Shown here in pieces: positions 17,200 through 25,681 of a stretch of DNA of 64,000 nucleotides (position 1 is its first letter; each line of letters starts with the position of its first letter). Source of the DNA: Clostridiales bacterium (GTDB taxonomy: Bacteria > Bacillota > Sulfobacillia > CADDZV01); the NCBI GenBank assembly GCA_902812875.1, contig CADDZV010000003.1, forward strand, positions 1 through 64,000. Direction: 5' to 3'. The notes under the pieces were generated by a model that did no database searches, had not been told where the DNA came from, and saw only the letters and a program-made list of their open reading frames with translations. The translations under genes and the position numbers were made by a program.

Positions 17200-17219
17200 C
17201 TCGCCGCTGGGTTTCTTTT

Positions 17220-18512
17220 TTACCCGACCGGTTTCAGGTTTTGCTCCATGGACCGCCGGGCCATAGCTTTACGATACCACACCCAGACCGCCGCAAGGCT
17301 CGCCAGGGTGGTAGCGCCACCCACTCCGAACCCGCCCACAATGCCCCAGGCCGAAGTCACCGAACCTGCCAGGAGTGCCCCCAACGGCGTCACGCCGCCG
17401 AACACAAGCGAATAGACCGCCATGACCCGGCCGCGCAGGTGGTCGGGTACCACCATTTGGATCATGCTGTTGGCGGTAGCACTGATGGTGATCATGCTGA
17501 AACCGAGCCAGAAAAGCAGGATCGACGAAATCCAATAACCGTGGAGGATCGCCGCCAGGATCTCCAGGGCACCGAGCGCCGCTGCCCCGCCAAAAAGGTA
17601 CGACCGCTGGGGCCCCCGGTGGGATACGCTGGCAAGCGCCAAGGCACCCGTGAGGGCGCCCGCCCCCATGAACGACATCAGAAAACCGTACCCCGTGGCC
17701 TGCTCGTGCAGAACGATCTTGGCCAGCACCGGCACCCAGATATTGAAGTTCATCCCAAAAAGGCTGACGAGGCCGATCAAAAGCATTGGCAGCATGACAT
17801 CCGGCGCCCGCACGATGTACTGGATGCCCTCCGCCACATCACCGAGTATGGTGTTGCCGCGGGTGACCGGACGGGCCTTCTGCACGACCTGCATGAACAC
17901 GAGGGCAGCAATCACCGCCAGAAAACTTACACCGTTCAGGAAAAAGGCCATGCCCATGCCCACCGCACCGATCACCAGGCCCGCCACGGCCGGACCGACA
18001 ATGCGGGCACCGTTGAAGGCAGAAGAGTTGAGGGCGATGGCGTTCATGAGGTCCTCGCGGCCCACCATTTCCACCACAAACGCCTGCCGGCCGGGCGTAT
18101 CAATGGTGTTCACAAGCCCGTAGACGAGGGCCAGGATAAGCACATGCCAGTACCGTGCCCGCCCCGTCCAGACGAGCACGGCCAAAACAAGAGCCTGCAG
18201 GGCCAACATGGATTGGGTAAAAATAATCAGACGCCTTTTGTCAACACGGTCGACCACGACCCCAGCAAACAGGGACAAAAGAAGCTGGGGCAAAAACTGC
18301 ACCGCCTGCAGAAGTCCCAAAAGAAAGGCGGAGTTGGTCAGTTCCAGCACCAGCCAGCCCTGGGCCATGGTCTGCATCCAGCTGCCGATCAGCGAGACCA
18401 CCTGGCCGGAGAAATACATGAGAAAACTGCGATGCCGCAAAGCACTGAACGGATGATGGCGCACAGATACTGCCCTTGTATCACTTGCCATCGCTTCGTC
18501 GGACTGGGACAA
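17220..18512 (-). CDS. MFS transporter, EntS-like drug or siderophore exporter type
   Basis: A 430-residue major facilitator protein with about twelve hydrophobic helices. The loop between helices 2 and 3 reads GVVVDRVDKRRLI, the MFS signature, and the N-terminal part LRHRSFLMYFSGQVVSLIGSWMQ is typical of the EntS/MFS_3 group. The TTG at 18512 is preferred because GAGGGGGGTAG lies upstream at the right distance; an ATG at 18491 is an alternative. A sigma-A-type promoter at 18629-18657 and a leader of about 100 bases precede it. The exported compound is unknown. The acyl-CoA synthetase gene follows after 20 bases. Confidence 0.88.
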   Translation of the reverse strand: MSQSDEAMASDTRAVSVRHHPFSALRHRSFLMYFSGQVVSLIGSWMQTMAQGWLVLELTNSAFLLGLLQAVQFLPQLLLSLFAGVVVDRVDKRRLIIFTQSMLALQALVLAVLVWTGRARYWHVLILALVYGLVNTIDTPGRQAFVVEMVGREDLMNAIALNSSAFNGARIVGPAVAGLVIGAVGMGMAFFLNGVSFLAVIAALVFMQVVQKARPVTRGNTILGDVAEGIQYIVRAPDVMLPMLLIGLVSLFGMNFNIWVPVLAKIVLHEQATGYGFLMSFMGAGALTGALALASVSHRGPQRSYLFGGAAALGALEILAAILHGYWISSILLFWLGFSMITISATANSMIQMVVPDHLRGRVMAVYSLVFGGVTPLGALLAGSVTSAWGIVGGFGVGGATTLASLAAVWVWYRKAMARRSMEQNLKPVG

Positions 18513-18628
18513 AGAACTACCCCCCCTCGGGGTTACGGGCTTGTACAGGTACTGTTGCACAGGCGCGCCGCCGGCGTGTGACCGCATCCGGCAAAATAAT
18601 GTTTCGTAACCCGAACTTGCTCGCTATA

Positions 18629-18657
18629 AATGTACGCTGGCGGCGAGAGCAGGACAA
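18629..18657 (-). promoter_or_regulatory. Sigma-A-type promoter of the MFS-acyl-CoA synthetase operon
   Basis: On the minus strand TTGTCC (complement of 18652-18657) and TACATT (complement of 18629-18634) are separated by 17 bases. Both hexamers match the consensus at four or more positions. The predicted leader to the TTG start is about 105 bases and contains a short hairpin, CCCCGAGGGG, just before the ribosome binding site. Confidence 0.6.
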
Positions 18658-18729
18658 GATAGGCCGGTACCGAAATCACGGTTATGTTCGCATGCTGCTT
18701 GTAATGATCACTGTGGAAGGAAGGGTCGT

Positions 18730-19485
18730 ATGCTCGCCAAGGACATTCTCCCCATCCCCGATATCTTGTCAGCACGGTCAGTTCTGGTCATACAGCCTCA
18801 TCCGGACGATGCCGACATCGGCGCCGGCGGCACCATCGCCCGGCTGGCCAAGGCCGGTGCCACGGTCAGCCTCGTGACCATGACGGACGGCAGCCGCGGC
18901 ACCATGGACCCCGCCCAGTCCATGGAAACACTGGCCAGAACGCGGCGCCAGGAACAGGAAGACGCCGCCCGGGCCGTCGGTGTAAAAGAGCTTTTGTTCC
19001 TCGACTACCCGGACGGTGAGTTGCCGGCCGGTTCCGAGCCGCGGGACCGGCTCATCAGCATCATTCGCCGGTACCGGCCAGACCTCGTGATGACTGTTGA
19101 CCCGTGGTTGGCGTATGAAGCACACCCTGATCACCGCCTGACCGGCCTGGCGGTGGCGGCGGCTTGTCTTTTTTCCTCCATGCCCACGTTCAACCCCGAA
19201 GATCTCGCCGCCGGGCTTTCTTTGCACGCCCCCTCTATGGTGGCTTTTTTTGGCACCGCCCACCCAAACCAGTTCGTCGATGTCGACGACACCTGGGAGA
19301 ACAAGCGGGCCGCAATCTCAGCCCATGCCAGCCAGTTTTCGGGACAGACGCTCGAGCTCTACCTTTACTACCTTGAACTGAAAGCCAAAGAATTGGCGGC
19401 CGGCCGCGGCCCACAGCGGGTGGAAGCCTTCAAAGTCTTGACACCTACCCACCTTCACTACAACGTGGACGCCCTGGTCTCGTGA
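18730..19485 (+). CDS. PIG-L family N-deacetylase (LmbE-like)
   Basis: A 251-residue zinc-dependent deacetylase of the PIG-L/LmbE family, which removes acetyl groups from N-acetylglucosamine-type sugars or conjugates. The metal motif HPDD is at residues 24-27 (IQPHPDDADIGAGG) and the second histidine pair is in EAHPDHRLTG (His132, His135). GGAAGG precedes the ATG. It is the first of three same-direction genes with a GH4 glycosidase and a BadF-type sugar kinase, so a role in breaking down an N-acetylated disaccharide is likely. BshB-type bacillithiol deacetylase is an alternative but does not fit the context as well. Confidence 0.88.
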   Translation: MLAKDILPIPDILSARSVLVIQPHPDDADIGAGGTIARLAKAGATVSLVTMTDGSRGTMDPAQSMETLARTRRQEQEDAARAVGVKELLFLDYPDGELPAGSEPRDRLISIIRRYRPDLVMTVDPWLAYEAHPDHRLTGLAVAAACLFSSMPTFNPEDLAAGLSLHAPSMVAFFGTAHPNQFVDVDDTWENKRAAISAHASQFSGQTLELYLYYLELKAKELAAGRGPQRVEAFKVLTPTHLHYNVDALVS

Positions 19486-19516
19486 CCAGAACGACGTCCG
19501 AGGAGGAGATTTTGAC

Positions 19517-20836
19517 ATGCGGGGTCTCAAGATGGTGGTGATCGGGGGCGGCTCGTCATACACCCCTGAGCTCGTAGACGGACTGATACGGTACCGCGAA
19601 CAAATCCCTCTGCGGGAGCTCGTCCTGGTGGACGTGCCCATGGGGGCCGAAAAACTGGCGATCATGACGGCCATGGTAGAGCGTATGTTGGCGGCCAAGG
19701 ACCTCCAGGTGGCGGTTTCGGGTACCATGGACCGCCGCCAGGCGCTGGCCGGCGCCGACGTGGTCATAAGTCAGTTCCGCGTGGGGGGGTTACCCGCCCG
19801 TGCCTTGGACGAGCGCCTGCCCTTGAAGTGGGGCGTCATCGGGCAGGAGACCACAGGGCCAGGCGGTTTTGCCAAGGCCCTGCGGACCATCCCCGTGGCC
19901 CTGCAGATTGCCCATGACGTGGAGGAACTCTGCCCGGACGCCTGGGTGCTGAACTTCACCAATCCATCCGGTGTGGTCACGGAGGCCCTCATGAAACACA
20001 GCCGGGTGAAGACGGTCGGGCTGTGCAACGTACCGCTCAGCATCCAGCGCGGCATTGCCGCTGCCCTGGGCGTGGATCCTGCCCGCGTGGTGCTCGACAT
20101 GGCCGGTCTGAACCACCTTTCCTTTGCCCGCCACGTCTATCTGGATGGCACTGACATCCTCCCCAAGCTTCTCGGCACTGATTTCGTGCGCCAAGAGATC
20201 GTGAAAAATATCGGGGCGCTCGAGTGGGGCGACACCACGCTGCAAGCCCTCGGGATGCTGCCGTCGCCGTACCTGCAGTACTACTACGGCGGTGCCGCGA
20301 AAGTGGAAGAAGAAAAGCAGGCGATCGCACAGGGCCGGGGTACGAGGGCGGATGAGGTGATGCGCGTGGAAGCCGAACTTTTCAAGCTCTACCGGGATCC
20401 GGCCACCATCGAAAAACCGGCCCTTTTAGGCAAGCGGGGAGGAGCGTTTTATTCCGAGGCTGCCCTGGGGGCGCTCGCCAGCATATTGCAAAACCGCCGC
20501 GAGGTACACATCGTGAATACCAGAAATGGCTCTTGCCTGCCAGACCTGGGTCCCGACGTGGTGGTGGAAGTGCCGTGCGTGCTGGATGCCACGGGCGCCC
20601 ACCCGTTGACCCAAGGCCCTCTGCCGACGGCCGTGCGCGGGCTTGTGCAGCAGGTGAAAGCATATGAAGAGCTGACCATCGAAGCGGCGGTCACGGGTAA
20701 CCGGCACACCGCCTTCCTGGCCTTGTTGAACCACCCGCTCGTGCCAGGTGCCCAGGCGGCGGCAGGATTACTCCAAGACATCCTCGCTTTCCACCGGGAG
20801 TACCTGCCACAATTCTTCCCGGCTTCACAAAGCTGA
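19517..20836 (+). CDS. GH4 6-phospho-glycosidase (6-phospho-beta-glucosidase type)
   Basis: A 439-residue family GH4 enzyme, which cleaves phosphorylated disaccharides by a redox mechanism needing NAD and Mn2+. The dinucleotide site is VVIGGGSSYTPELVDG (residues 7-22). Metal ligands Cys170 (VGLCNVP) and His200 (GLNHLSF) are present, together with NFTNPSGVVTEA at 146-157. The ATG follows GAGGAGGAG. Lying between a deacetylase and a glucosamine/GlcNAc-type kinase suggests a chitobiose- or muropeptide-derived phosphosugar as substrate, comparable to ChbF of E. coli, but no PTS or ABC importer is encoded here. Confidence 0.92.
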   Translation: MRGLKMVVIGGGSSYTPELVDGLIRYREQIPLRELVLVDVPMGAEKLAIMTAMVERMLAAKDLQVAVSGTMDRRQALAGADVVISQFRVGGLPARALDERLPLKWGVIGQETTGPGGFAKALRTIPVALQIAHDVEELCPDAWVLNFTNPSGVVTEALMKHSRVKTVGLCNVPLSIQRGIAAALGVDPARVVLDMAGLNHLSFARHVYLDGTDILPKLLGTDFVRQEIVKNIGALEWGDTTLQALGMLPSPYLQYYYGGAAKVEEEKQAIAQGRGTRADEVMRVEAELFKLYRDPATIEKPALLGKRGGAFYSEAALGALASILQNRREVHIVNTRNGSCLPDLGPDVVVEVPCVLDATGAHPLTQGPLPTAVRGLVQQVKAYEELTIEAAVTGNRHTAFLALLNHPLVPGAQAAAGLLQDILAFHREYLPQFFPASQS

Positions 20837-20854
20837 CACCTGGGGGGTGTGGAC

Positions 20855-21856
20855 ATGCGTTATTTCTTGGGCGTCGACGGCGGCGGCACCAAAACGGACG
20901 CCGTGGTCGGAGACGAAACCGGACGTCTTCTGGGGCTTGGGCACGCCGGGCCGGCCAACCATGCCGTCGTTGGTATCGAAGGTGCCGCCCAAGCCGTCCG
21001 CCAGGCGACCGAACTTGCCCTCAAGGAGGCCGGCCTGGCCCTGGACCAGCTCGACCACGCGGTTTTGGGTCTCGCCGGGGCTGATTTCCCGGAAGACTTC
21101 GAAAACCTCACAAGGGCAGTGGGCGCCGCCCTGCCTGGTCTCCAGTTTCGCGTCGTCAACGACACCTGGATCGCCCTCGCCGGCGGTGCGGAACGAGGCT
21201 GGGGAGCGGTCGTGGTCTGCGGTACCGGCGTGAATGCCGCTGCCCGCAACCGCGAGGGGCAGGAGGTCATCCTGCGCGGGCTCACGTACGAGGTGGGCAA
21301 CCGGGGCGGGGCGGTAGATGTCATCCGCGACGCCTTGTACGCCGCTTTCCGGGCCCACGACGGGCTTGGTCCCGCTACCGCCCTCGAACACGTGGTGCTC
21401 GAGACCCTCGGCGTGGACAATTACGATGATCTGGCCCGCATGATCATACATGCCGGTCCGGAGGGCTATTTTCTTGCGATGGGACTGGCACCGGCCGTTT
21501 TCACCCTGGCCAGCCAGGGCGACCAGGTGGCCCAGGACATCCTCATCAGCCATGGCACCGCCCTGGGGGAATCCGCCAGCGCGGTGATCCGGCGGGCCGG
21601 ACTGGAAAAGGAAGAAGTGGAAGTGGTGCTGGCTGGCAGCCTCTGGCGGGGTGCCTCGCCGCTTATGCGTGACCAGTTTATTACCACGCTGCACCGTACG
21701 GCACCGCTGGCCTGGGCTCACCTGCCGGCCTACGAGCCGGTCGTGGGTGGATATGTCATGGCCCTCCAGCAGGCCGGGATTGACATCAATCCCCGCACCA
21801 GCACCGCACTCGCCACCTCGGCGGCGCACTGGGGCAGGGCCGTACGCGGCCAGTAA
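20855..21856 (+). CDS. BadF/BadG/BcrA/BcrD ATPase-family sugar kinase (N-acetylglucosamine kinase-like)
   Basis: A 333-residue member of the acetate and sugar kinase/Hsp70/actin superfamily. The phosphate-1 loop is FLGVDGGGTKTDAVV at residues 4-18, the phosphate-2 region is VVVCGTGVNAAARN at about 128, and the adenosine loop lies in VVLAGSLWRGASPL. Within this family the N-acetylglucosamine and glucosamine kinases are the usual match. The ATG at 20855 is preferred to a GTG two codons earlier because GGGGGG then has a seven-base spacing. It follows the GH4 gene by 18 bases and should act on the monosaccharide released by it. Confidence 0.85.
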   Translation: MRYFLGVDGGGTKTDAVVGDETGRLLGLGHAGPANHAVVGIEGAAQAVRQATELALKEAGLALDQLDHAVLGLAGADFPEDFENLTRAVGAALPGLQFRVVNDTWIALAGGAERGWGAVVVCGTGVNAAARNREGQEVILRGLTYEVGNRGGAVDVIRDALYAAFRAHDGLGPATALEHVVLETLGVDNYDDLARMIIHAGPEGYFLAMGLAPAVFTLASQGDQVAQDILISHGTALGESASAVIRRAGLEKEEVEVVLAGSLWRGASPLMRDQFITTLHRTAPLAWAHLPAYEPVVGGYVMALQQAGIDINPRTSTALATSAAHWGRAVRGQ

Positions 21857-21918
21857 ACATGGGCATGCCAATCGTGCCGGTAGGACCTGTTATTTACCCG
21901 GCCGGGGCGGCGCGTTAG

Positions 21919-21956
21919 TATAATCCGAAAGTAAAAGGCCCGTCCTCGGCCGGGCC
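21919..21956 (+). promoter_or_regulatory. Candidate -10 box and leader hairpin before the aldo/keto reductase
   Basis: A consensus TATAAT is at 21919-21924; the best upstream hexamer, TTTACC at 21893, is 20 bases away, so the -35 is weak. The transcript would begin near a hairpin with arms GGCCCG (21937-21942) and CGGGCC (21951-21956). No T-tract follows, so this is not a terminator on the plus strand. Confidence 0.4.
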
Positions 21957-21998
21957 AAAACCACAGCCTTGCGGCTTTGAACGGGAGGCCATCGCCAT

Positions 21999-22946
21999 AT
22001 GCAATACCGTCGTCTGGGCAAGTGGGGCGTCAAAGTGAGCAGCATCAGCCTTGGATCCTGGCTTACCTACGGAGCCACGGTGGACCGCGAAACCGCCACG
22101 GCCTGCATCCACAAGGCCCTCGATCTGGGGGTCAACTTTTTTGACACTGCCAACGTCTACGCCCGGGGGGCAGCTGAAGAAGTGGTCGGACAGGCCCTGG
22201 CCGGCATCCGCCGCGATTCCTACGTACTGGCTACCAAGGTGTTCTGGCCCATGGGTGACGGGCCAAACGACCGCGGCCTTTCCCGCAAGCACATCGTTGA
22301 GCAGTGTAACCAGAGCCTGCGCCGGCTCCGTACGGATTACGTGGACCTTTACCAGTGCCACCGTTACGACCCCGAAGTACCGCTCGAGGAGACGGTGCGG
22401 GCCATGGAGGACCTCGTGAGCCAGGGCAAGGTACTGTACTGGGGTGTGAGCGAATGGTCGGCCGTGCAGATCGACGATGCCATCCACATGACGCGTGCCC
22501 ACGGCTGGCATGAACCCGTGTCCGACCAGCCGGTCTACAACATGTTCAGCCGGTACATCGAAGACCAGGTCATGCCGCTCGCCCGCCGGGAGGGGATGGG
22601 GCTGATCGTGTTCTCGCCCCTGGCCCAGGGGCTTCTCACCGGCAAGTACAAGGCAGGCGAGCCCGCCCCCGCTGGCTCCCGCGGGGCCAATCCGGAAACC
22701 AGCCGCATGATCGCCAATCTGGCGACGCCCGAGCGCCTGCAAAAGGTGGAAGCCCTGCGGCAGGTGGCCGGCCGGCTTGGCATCAGCCTGGCCCAGCTGG
22801 CGCTGGCCTGGGTACTACACCATCCGGAGATCTCCAGTGCCATCACCGGTGCCACCAAGCCGGAGCAGGTGGAAGAAAACGTCCGGGCGGCCGACATCAC
22901 CCTGTCCGACGAGGTCATGGCCGAAATCGCTGCCATCCTGGGGTAA
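21999..22946 (+). CDS. Aldo/keto reductase (Kv-beta / YghZ-like)
   Basis: A 315-residue NADPH-dependent oxidoreductase of the aldo/keto reductase superfamily with an (alpha/beta)8 barrel. The catalytic tetrad is complete: Asp49 in NFFDTANVY, Tyr54, Lys80 in LATKVFWP and His121 in YQCHRYD. The pattern of loops, with YARGAAEEVVG and the C-terminal SAITGATKPEQVEENV, places it with the potassium-channel beta-subunit-like branch, which reduces aldehydes and methylglyoxal-type carbonyls. GGGAGG lies about nine bases before the ATG. The unrecognised gene at 22957 follows after only ten bases. Confidence 0.9.
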   Translation: MQYRRLGKWGVKVSSISLGSWLTYGATVDRETATACIHKALDLGVNFFDTANVYARGAAEEVVGQALAGIRRDSYVLATKVFWPMGDGPNDRGLSRKHIVEQCNQSLRRLRTDYVDLYQCHRYDPEVPLEETVRAMEDLVSQGKVLYWGVSEWSAVQIDDAIHMTRAHGWHEPVSDQPVYNMFSRYIEDQVMPLARREGMGLIVFSPLAQGLLTGKYKAGEPAPAGSRGANPETSRMIANLATPERLQKVEALRQVAGRLGISLAQLALAWVLHHPEISSAITGATKPEQVEENVRAADITLSDEVMAEIAAILG

Positions 22947-22956
22947 GGGTGCCTCT

Positions 22957-23553
22957 ATGATTACCTACGAACGACTGTGCGATTTGCTGGTGGAATCGGC
23001 GCAGGCCCACGGGCTTTGGGTGACGGACAGCCGGCATTTCATCGCCTTGCCCACGACCGAGCGTACATTCGAAATGGTGGTGGTACCGGTAGGCTGGCAG
23101 CCGCCGCACGATATCCGGGCGCGGCTTGATTTCACATGGGATGCGGCATACACGTCGATTACCCTGTACGACCAGGACGACCTTTGCTCGCTCTACCACG
23201 ACGAGCACGAGGACTGCCCGCACCAGAAATATGCCCCGCACATCGCCATCGAACTCGAGATTCGCTACGAATTCACGCCGCCGGAAGCGGGCGAAGCCCC
23301 GGAGATCGCGGGGGCCCTGCGGCGTATCCTCGGGGAGCAAATCCCGTCGCCGAATCTGCCCGAGATCAAGTTCGAGATATCGTACGTGCCGGACAGCGGG
23401 CTCGTCATTCACGACGCTTTCGCGTTCCAGGTGTGGACGCTCGAAGGCGAAGACCTTGTAGAGGAACCGGACCTGAGCGACATCTTCGAAGAAATCCAAC
23501 GCCTTTTGTGGGCACTATACAATAGCGGTTACTTCCACGGGCAGCGGCGCTAG
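22957..23553 (+). CDS. Hypothetical protein, not recognised
   Basis: A 198-residue acidic, probably cytosolic protein with no signal peptide or membrane segment. The ATG at 22957 is ten bases after the reductase stop, so they are likely one operon; the frame is open further upstream only as a shadow of the reductase gene. Visible features are an aromatic-rich N-terminal half, a cluster DQDDLCSLYHDEHEDCPHQ at about residues 70-88 with two Cys and three His that could bind a metal, and a very acidic C-terminal region VEEPDLSDIFEEIQ. I do not recognise the family and assign no function. A hairpin spanning the stop codon probably ends transcription. Confidence 0.75.
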   Translation: MITYERLCDLLVESAQAHGLWVTDSRHFIALPTTERTFEMVVVPVGWQPPHDIRARLDFTWDAAYTSITLYDQDDLCSLYHDEHEDCPHQKYAPHIAIELEIRYEFTPPEAGEAPEIAGALRRILGEQIPSPNLPEIKFEISYVPDSGLVIHDAFAFQVWTLEGEDLVEEPDLSDIFEEIQRLLWALYNSGYFHGQRR

Positions 23554-23565
23554 CCGCGCCCGTGG
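23535..23565. terminator. Hairpin terminator between convergent genes
   Basis: CCACGGGC (23535-23542) pairs with GCCCGTGG (23558-23565), with an inner GCGGC/GCCGC pairing, forming a long GC-rich stem that includes the stop codon of the plus-strand gene. The following T-tract (CTTTCTG) is short, so the strength is uncertain. It could serve both the gene at 22957-23553 and the convergent lipoprotein gene. Confidence 0.55.
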
Positions 23566-23582
23566 AGGCTTTCTGTTCCCGA

Positions 23583-25022
23583 TTACGGCACGGCAAACAC
23601 CACTGCCACCTGGTCCTCGCTGTGTCCGGCCAGCCCGGCGGCGTAGTGGCCATCCGGTGACACAATCAAGTTATCGACCGGGGCCGGTCCGCTGTAGCAA
23701 CTGGCCAGACGGTGGCCCTGGCCGTCGAGTTTCACAATCTCCACCCCACTCGCAGTATCCTGCTCGACCAGCACGGCCCCCGAAGGCAGGTACACGGCAG
23801 GATTTGAAACTTGGCTCGTGGCAGTGATCTCGTAAGGCGGCCGCACCCCTGCGGGGTCGACCAGCCACAACGAAAGGTTCCCCCCTCCGCTGCCGCTCCC
23901 CTGGACCGTAACCAGCAGGCTCGATCCGTCCGGCGCCCACGTGAGATCGTTCGGCATCCCCGGCAGGCTGCTGGCCAGGGTCCGCAGCTGGCCGTCAGGT
24001 GAATAAAACAGGACATCGGTGACGGCCTGTTGGTTCTGATCTGTTCGCAGCGTCAAAAACGCCACCCCGTCGCCGGCAGGCGAAAAGGCCAGGTTGCCGG
24101 TACCACCATTGCCGGGCACCGGTACACCCGATATGAGACTCCCCGTAACGGAGAAGAAATACACGTAATCAGCCATCACGGGGGAAGACTCGTCTTCGGC
24201 CGGCGGGTACGTCTTGTCGGCCGGCAAAGACCAGACAGCCAGGGTCTGGCCGTCCGGGGACCAGGACGGCTGGAAAACGTGGCGGTTGGGCACCCGCAGG
24301 ACGGCCACCCGCTTTTGGGTGCTCAGATCTACTACCACCACTTCGCTCGGCAGCGGGTTCCATTGTTCCCCGGCCACATAATGACCGGACCATGCCATTC
24401 CCGGCACCATATATGGAAACTCATACGCCGGGAGATCGGGAACTGGCTTGGGCTGCCCGCCGGCCGTGAAATCTACGTACGCCAAGCGGTTGTCCTGGTA
24501 TTGCAAGAGGATGCTTTTGCGGTCATCCGAAAGCACATAATAGAACGCCCCGGACGCGATCTCGGTGGCCGGTTTGCCCGGCGGCTCATACCAGATGCCG
24601 GCCGGCGTGGACTGGTCGCTCCCCGGCAGGGTGCTGTACACGATGCCCAAGCCGCCGCCCAGAAGGTCCAGACCATACACCTGCGATCCCAGCGCGGTGA
24701 TGTCGTATTCCCGCGTGGCCTTTCCGCTTTGCGGGTCGAACACCAGAAGGTGGGCGCTGTCCTGATCCTGCCAGCGCACCCAAAGCTCGTGCTGGCCGTC
24801 CCAGCCGGCCACCTGGAAATAGCCCGCCTTGACCGGACCCAAAGTCCATCCGGCACCGGCTGCACTCACGGGAAATGGAGGATTGATGCCGCTGGTGCTG
24901 CCGGGTCCGGGGTTTTTGTCAGCAGTGTTGGTTGGTGTCCGGCCGGCGCAAGCCGTCACCACCATACCCACCGCGATTGCCGCCAGCCCGATCCGGAGTC
25001 TTTTCGCTCCCCTGCCCGCCAT
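23583..25022 (-). CDS. Lipoprotein with a TolB/PD40-like beta-propeller
   Basis: A 479-residue exported lipoprotein. The signal peptide starts at the ATG at 25022, with basic residues then a hydrophobic stretch ending in the lipobox VVTAC, so the mature protein begins at that cysteine (about residue 25) and is anchored outside the membrane. A Pro/Gly/Thr-rich linker follows. The rest is beta-rich, with repeated blades ending in patterns such as WSPDGQTLAVWSL, FSPAGDGVAFLTL, WAPDGSSLLVTV and VSPDGHYAAGLAG, typical of WD40-like PD40 propellers. GGGGAGTGA precedes the start. The gene is divergent from a receiver-domain gene. Its ligand or partner is unknown. Confidence 0.85.
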   Translation of the reverse strand: MAGRGAKRLRIGLAAIAVGMVVTACAGRTPTNTADKNPGPGSTSGINPPFPVSAAGAGWTLGPVKAGYFQVAGWDGQHELWVRWQDQDSAHLLVFDPQSGKATREYDITALGSQVYGLDLLGGGLGIVYSTLPGSDQSTPAGIWYEPPGKPATEIASGAFYYVLSDDRKSILLQYQDNRLAYVDFTAGGQPKPVPDLPAYEFPYMVPGMAWSGHYVAGEQWNPLPSEVVVVDLSTQKRVAVLRVPNRHVFQPSWSPDGQTLAVWSLPADKTYPPAEDESSPVMADYVYFFSVTGSLISGVPVPGNGGTGNLAFSPAGDGVAFLTLRTDQNQQAVTDVLFYSPDGQLRTLASSLPGMPNDLTWAPDGSSLLVTVQGSGSGGGNLSLWLVDPAGVRPPYEITATSQVSNPAVYLPSGAVLVEQDTASGVEIVKLDGQGHRLASCYSGPAPVDNLIVSPDGHYAAGLAGHSEDQVAVVFAVP

Positions 25023-25056
25023 GGGATCACTCCCCAGTCGCTCCGCTACCCAGGTT

Positions 25057-25085
25057 AGATTAGTCACGGGCGGGGAAAGTTTCAA
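25057..25085 (-). promoter_or_regulatory. Candidate promoter of the lipoprotein gene
   Basis: On the minus strand TTGAAA (complement of 25080-25085) is a good -35 and TAATCT (complement of 25057-25062) a moderate -10, with a 17-base spacer. It lies 35 bases before the lipoprotein ATG. Confidence 0.5.
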
Positions 25086-25134
25086 GGGATAGCGCCTCTA
25101 CCTGGCTGGCAACGGGAAACCAGGCGGCTTTTCG

Positions 25135-25164
25135 TTGACCCGCACGGGCAAACTTGGATAACAT
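25135..25164 (+). promoter_or_regulatory. Candidate promoter of the receiver-domain gene
   Basis: TTGACC at 25135-25140 and TAACAT at 25159-25164 are separated by 18 bases. The predicted start of transcription is about 30 bases before the GTG, leaving room only for the strong GGAGGTGAT ribosome binding site. It is divergent from the lipoprotein promoter. Confidence 0.55.
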
Positions 25165-25203
25165 GGACATGCAGGCCGCTTTTTTCCCCCGGAGGTGATC
25201 CCC

Positions 25204-25674
25204 GTGAACGCTTCGGTGCTGGTAGTAGATAACCAGCTCATGCTCCTTGACTTGGTAAGCTCAAGCCTTCGCCAGGCAGGGTTTGAAGTTTCCACGGCTG
25301 TAAATGGCCAGGGGGCTTTACAAGCCGCCGCACACAAGCCGGGGGCCATTGTGGCCAGCCCCACACTCCCGGACATGGGCGGTGTGGAACTGCGGCGCCG
25401 CCTGCGTGACGCCGGTTACAAGGGTCCGGTCCTTTTCCTGGTTTCCCGGGAGGACCTGGACATGATAGAGAAAATGGGACTGGGCGCGAACGACTATATC
25501 ATCCGGCCCTTTGTGCCCAGAGACCTCGTGGCCAGAGTCAAGTCCGCCATGGCCAGAAGCCCGGCGCGCAAGCCGAAACCACCGGCCAAGCCCGGGCCAG
25601 CCCCCAGTACGCCGGGCGCCACCGCCCGCCGGGACGGCAAGAAAAAGCACCCCGGGCCCGGGAAAAGCGGCTGA
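25204..25674 (+). CDS. Degenerate (pseudo-)receiver domain protein
   Basis: A 156-residue protein made of one response-regulator receiver fold (residues 4-116) and a basic Pro/Lys-rich tail, with no output domain. All four key receiver positions are altered: the acidic pair is Asp9-Asn10, the phosphoacceptor position is Ser52 (ASPTLPDMGG where LDxxLPxMDG is expected), the Thr/Ser switch is Ser81 and the invariant Lys is Arg101 (YIIRPF). Phosphorylation in the usual way is therefore unlikely. GGAGGTGAT placed four bases before the GTG at 25204 fixes the start. No histidine kinase is nearby. The tail (residues 120-156) could bind nucleic acid or acidic partners, which is a guess. Confidence 0.85.
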   Translation: MNASVLVVDNQLMLLDLVSSSLRQAGFEVSTAVNGQGALQAAAHKPGAIVASPTLPDMGGVELRRRLRDAGYKGPVLFLVSREDLDMIEKMGLGANDYIIRPFVPRDLVARVKSAMARSPARKPKPPAKPGPAPSTPGATARRDGKKKHPGPGKSG

Positions 25675-25681
25675 GGTTCTT

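Noticed and set aside
17181-18581. Open frame of about 466 codons antisense to the MFS gene
   Set aside because: The composition is Gln/His/Arg rich and polar throughout, the mirror of membrane-protein codons on the other strand.
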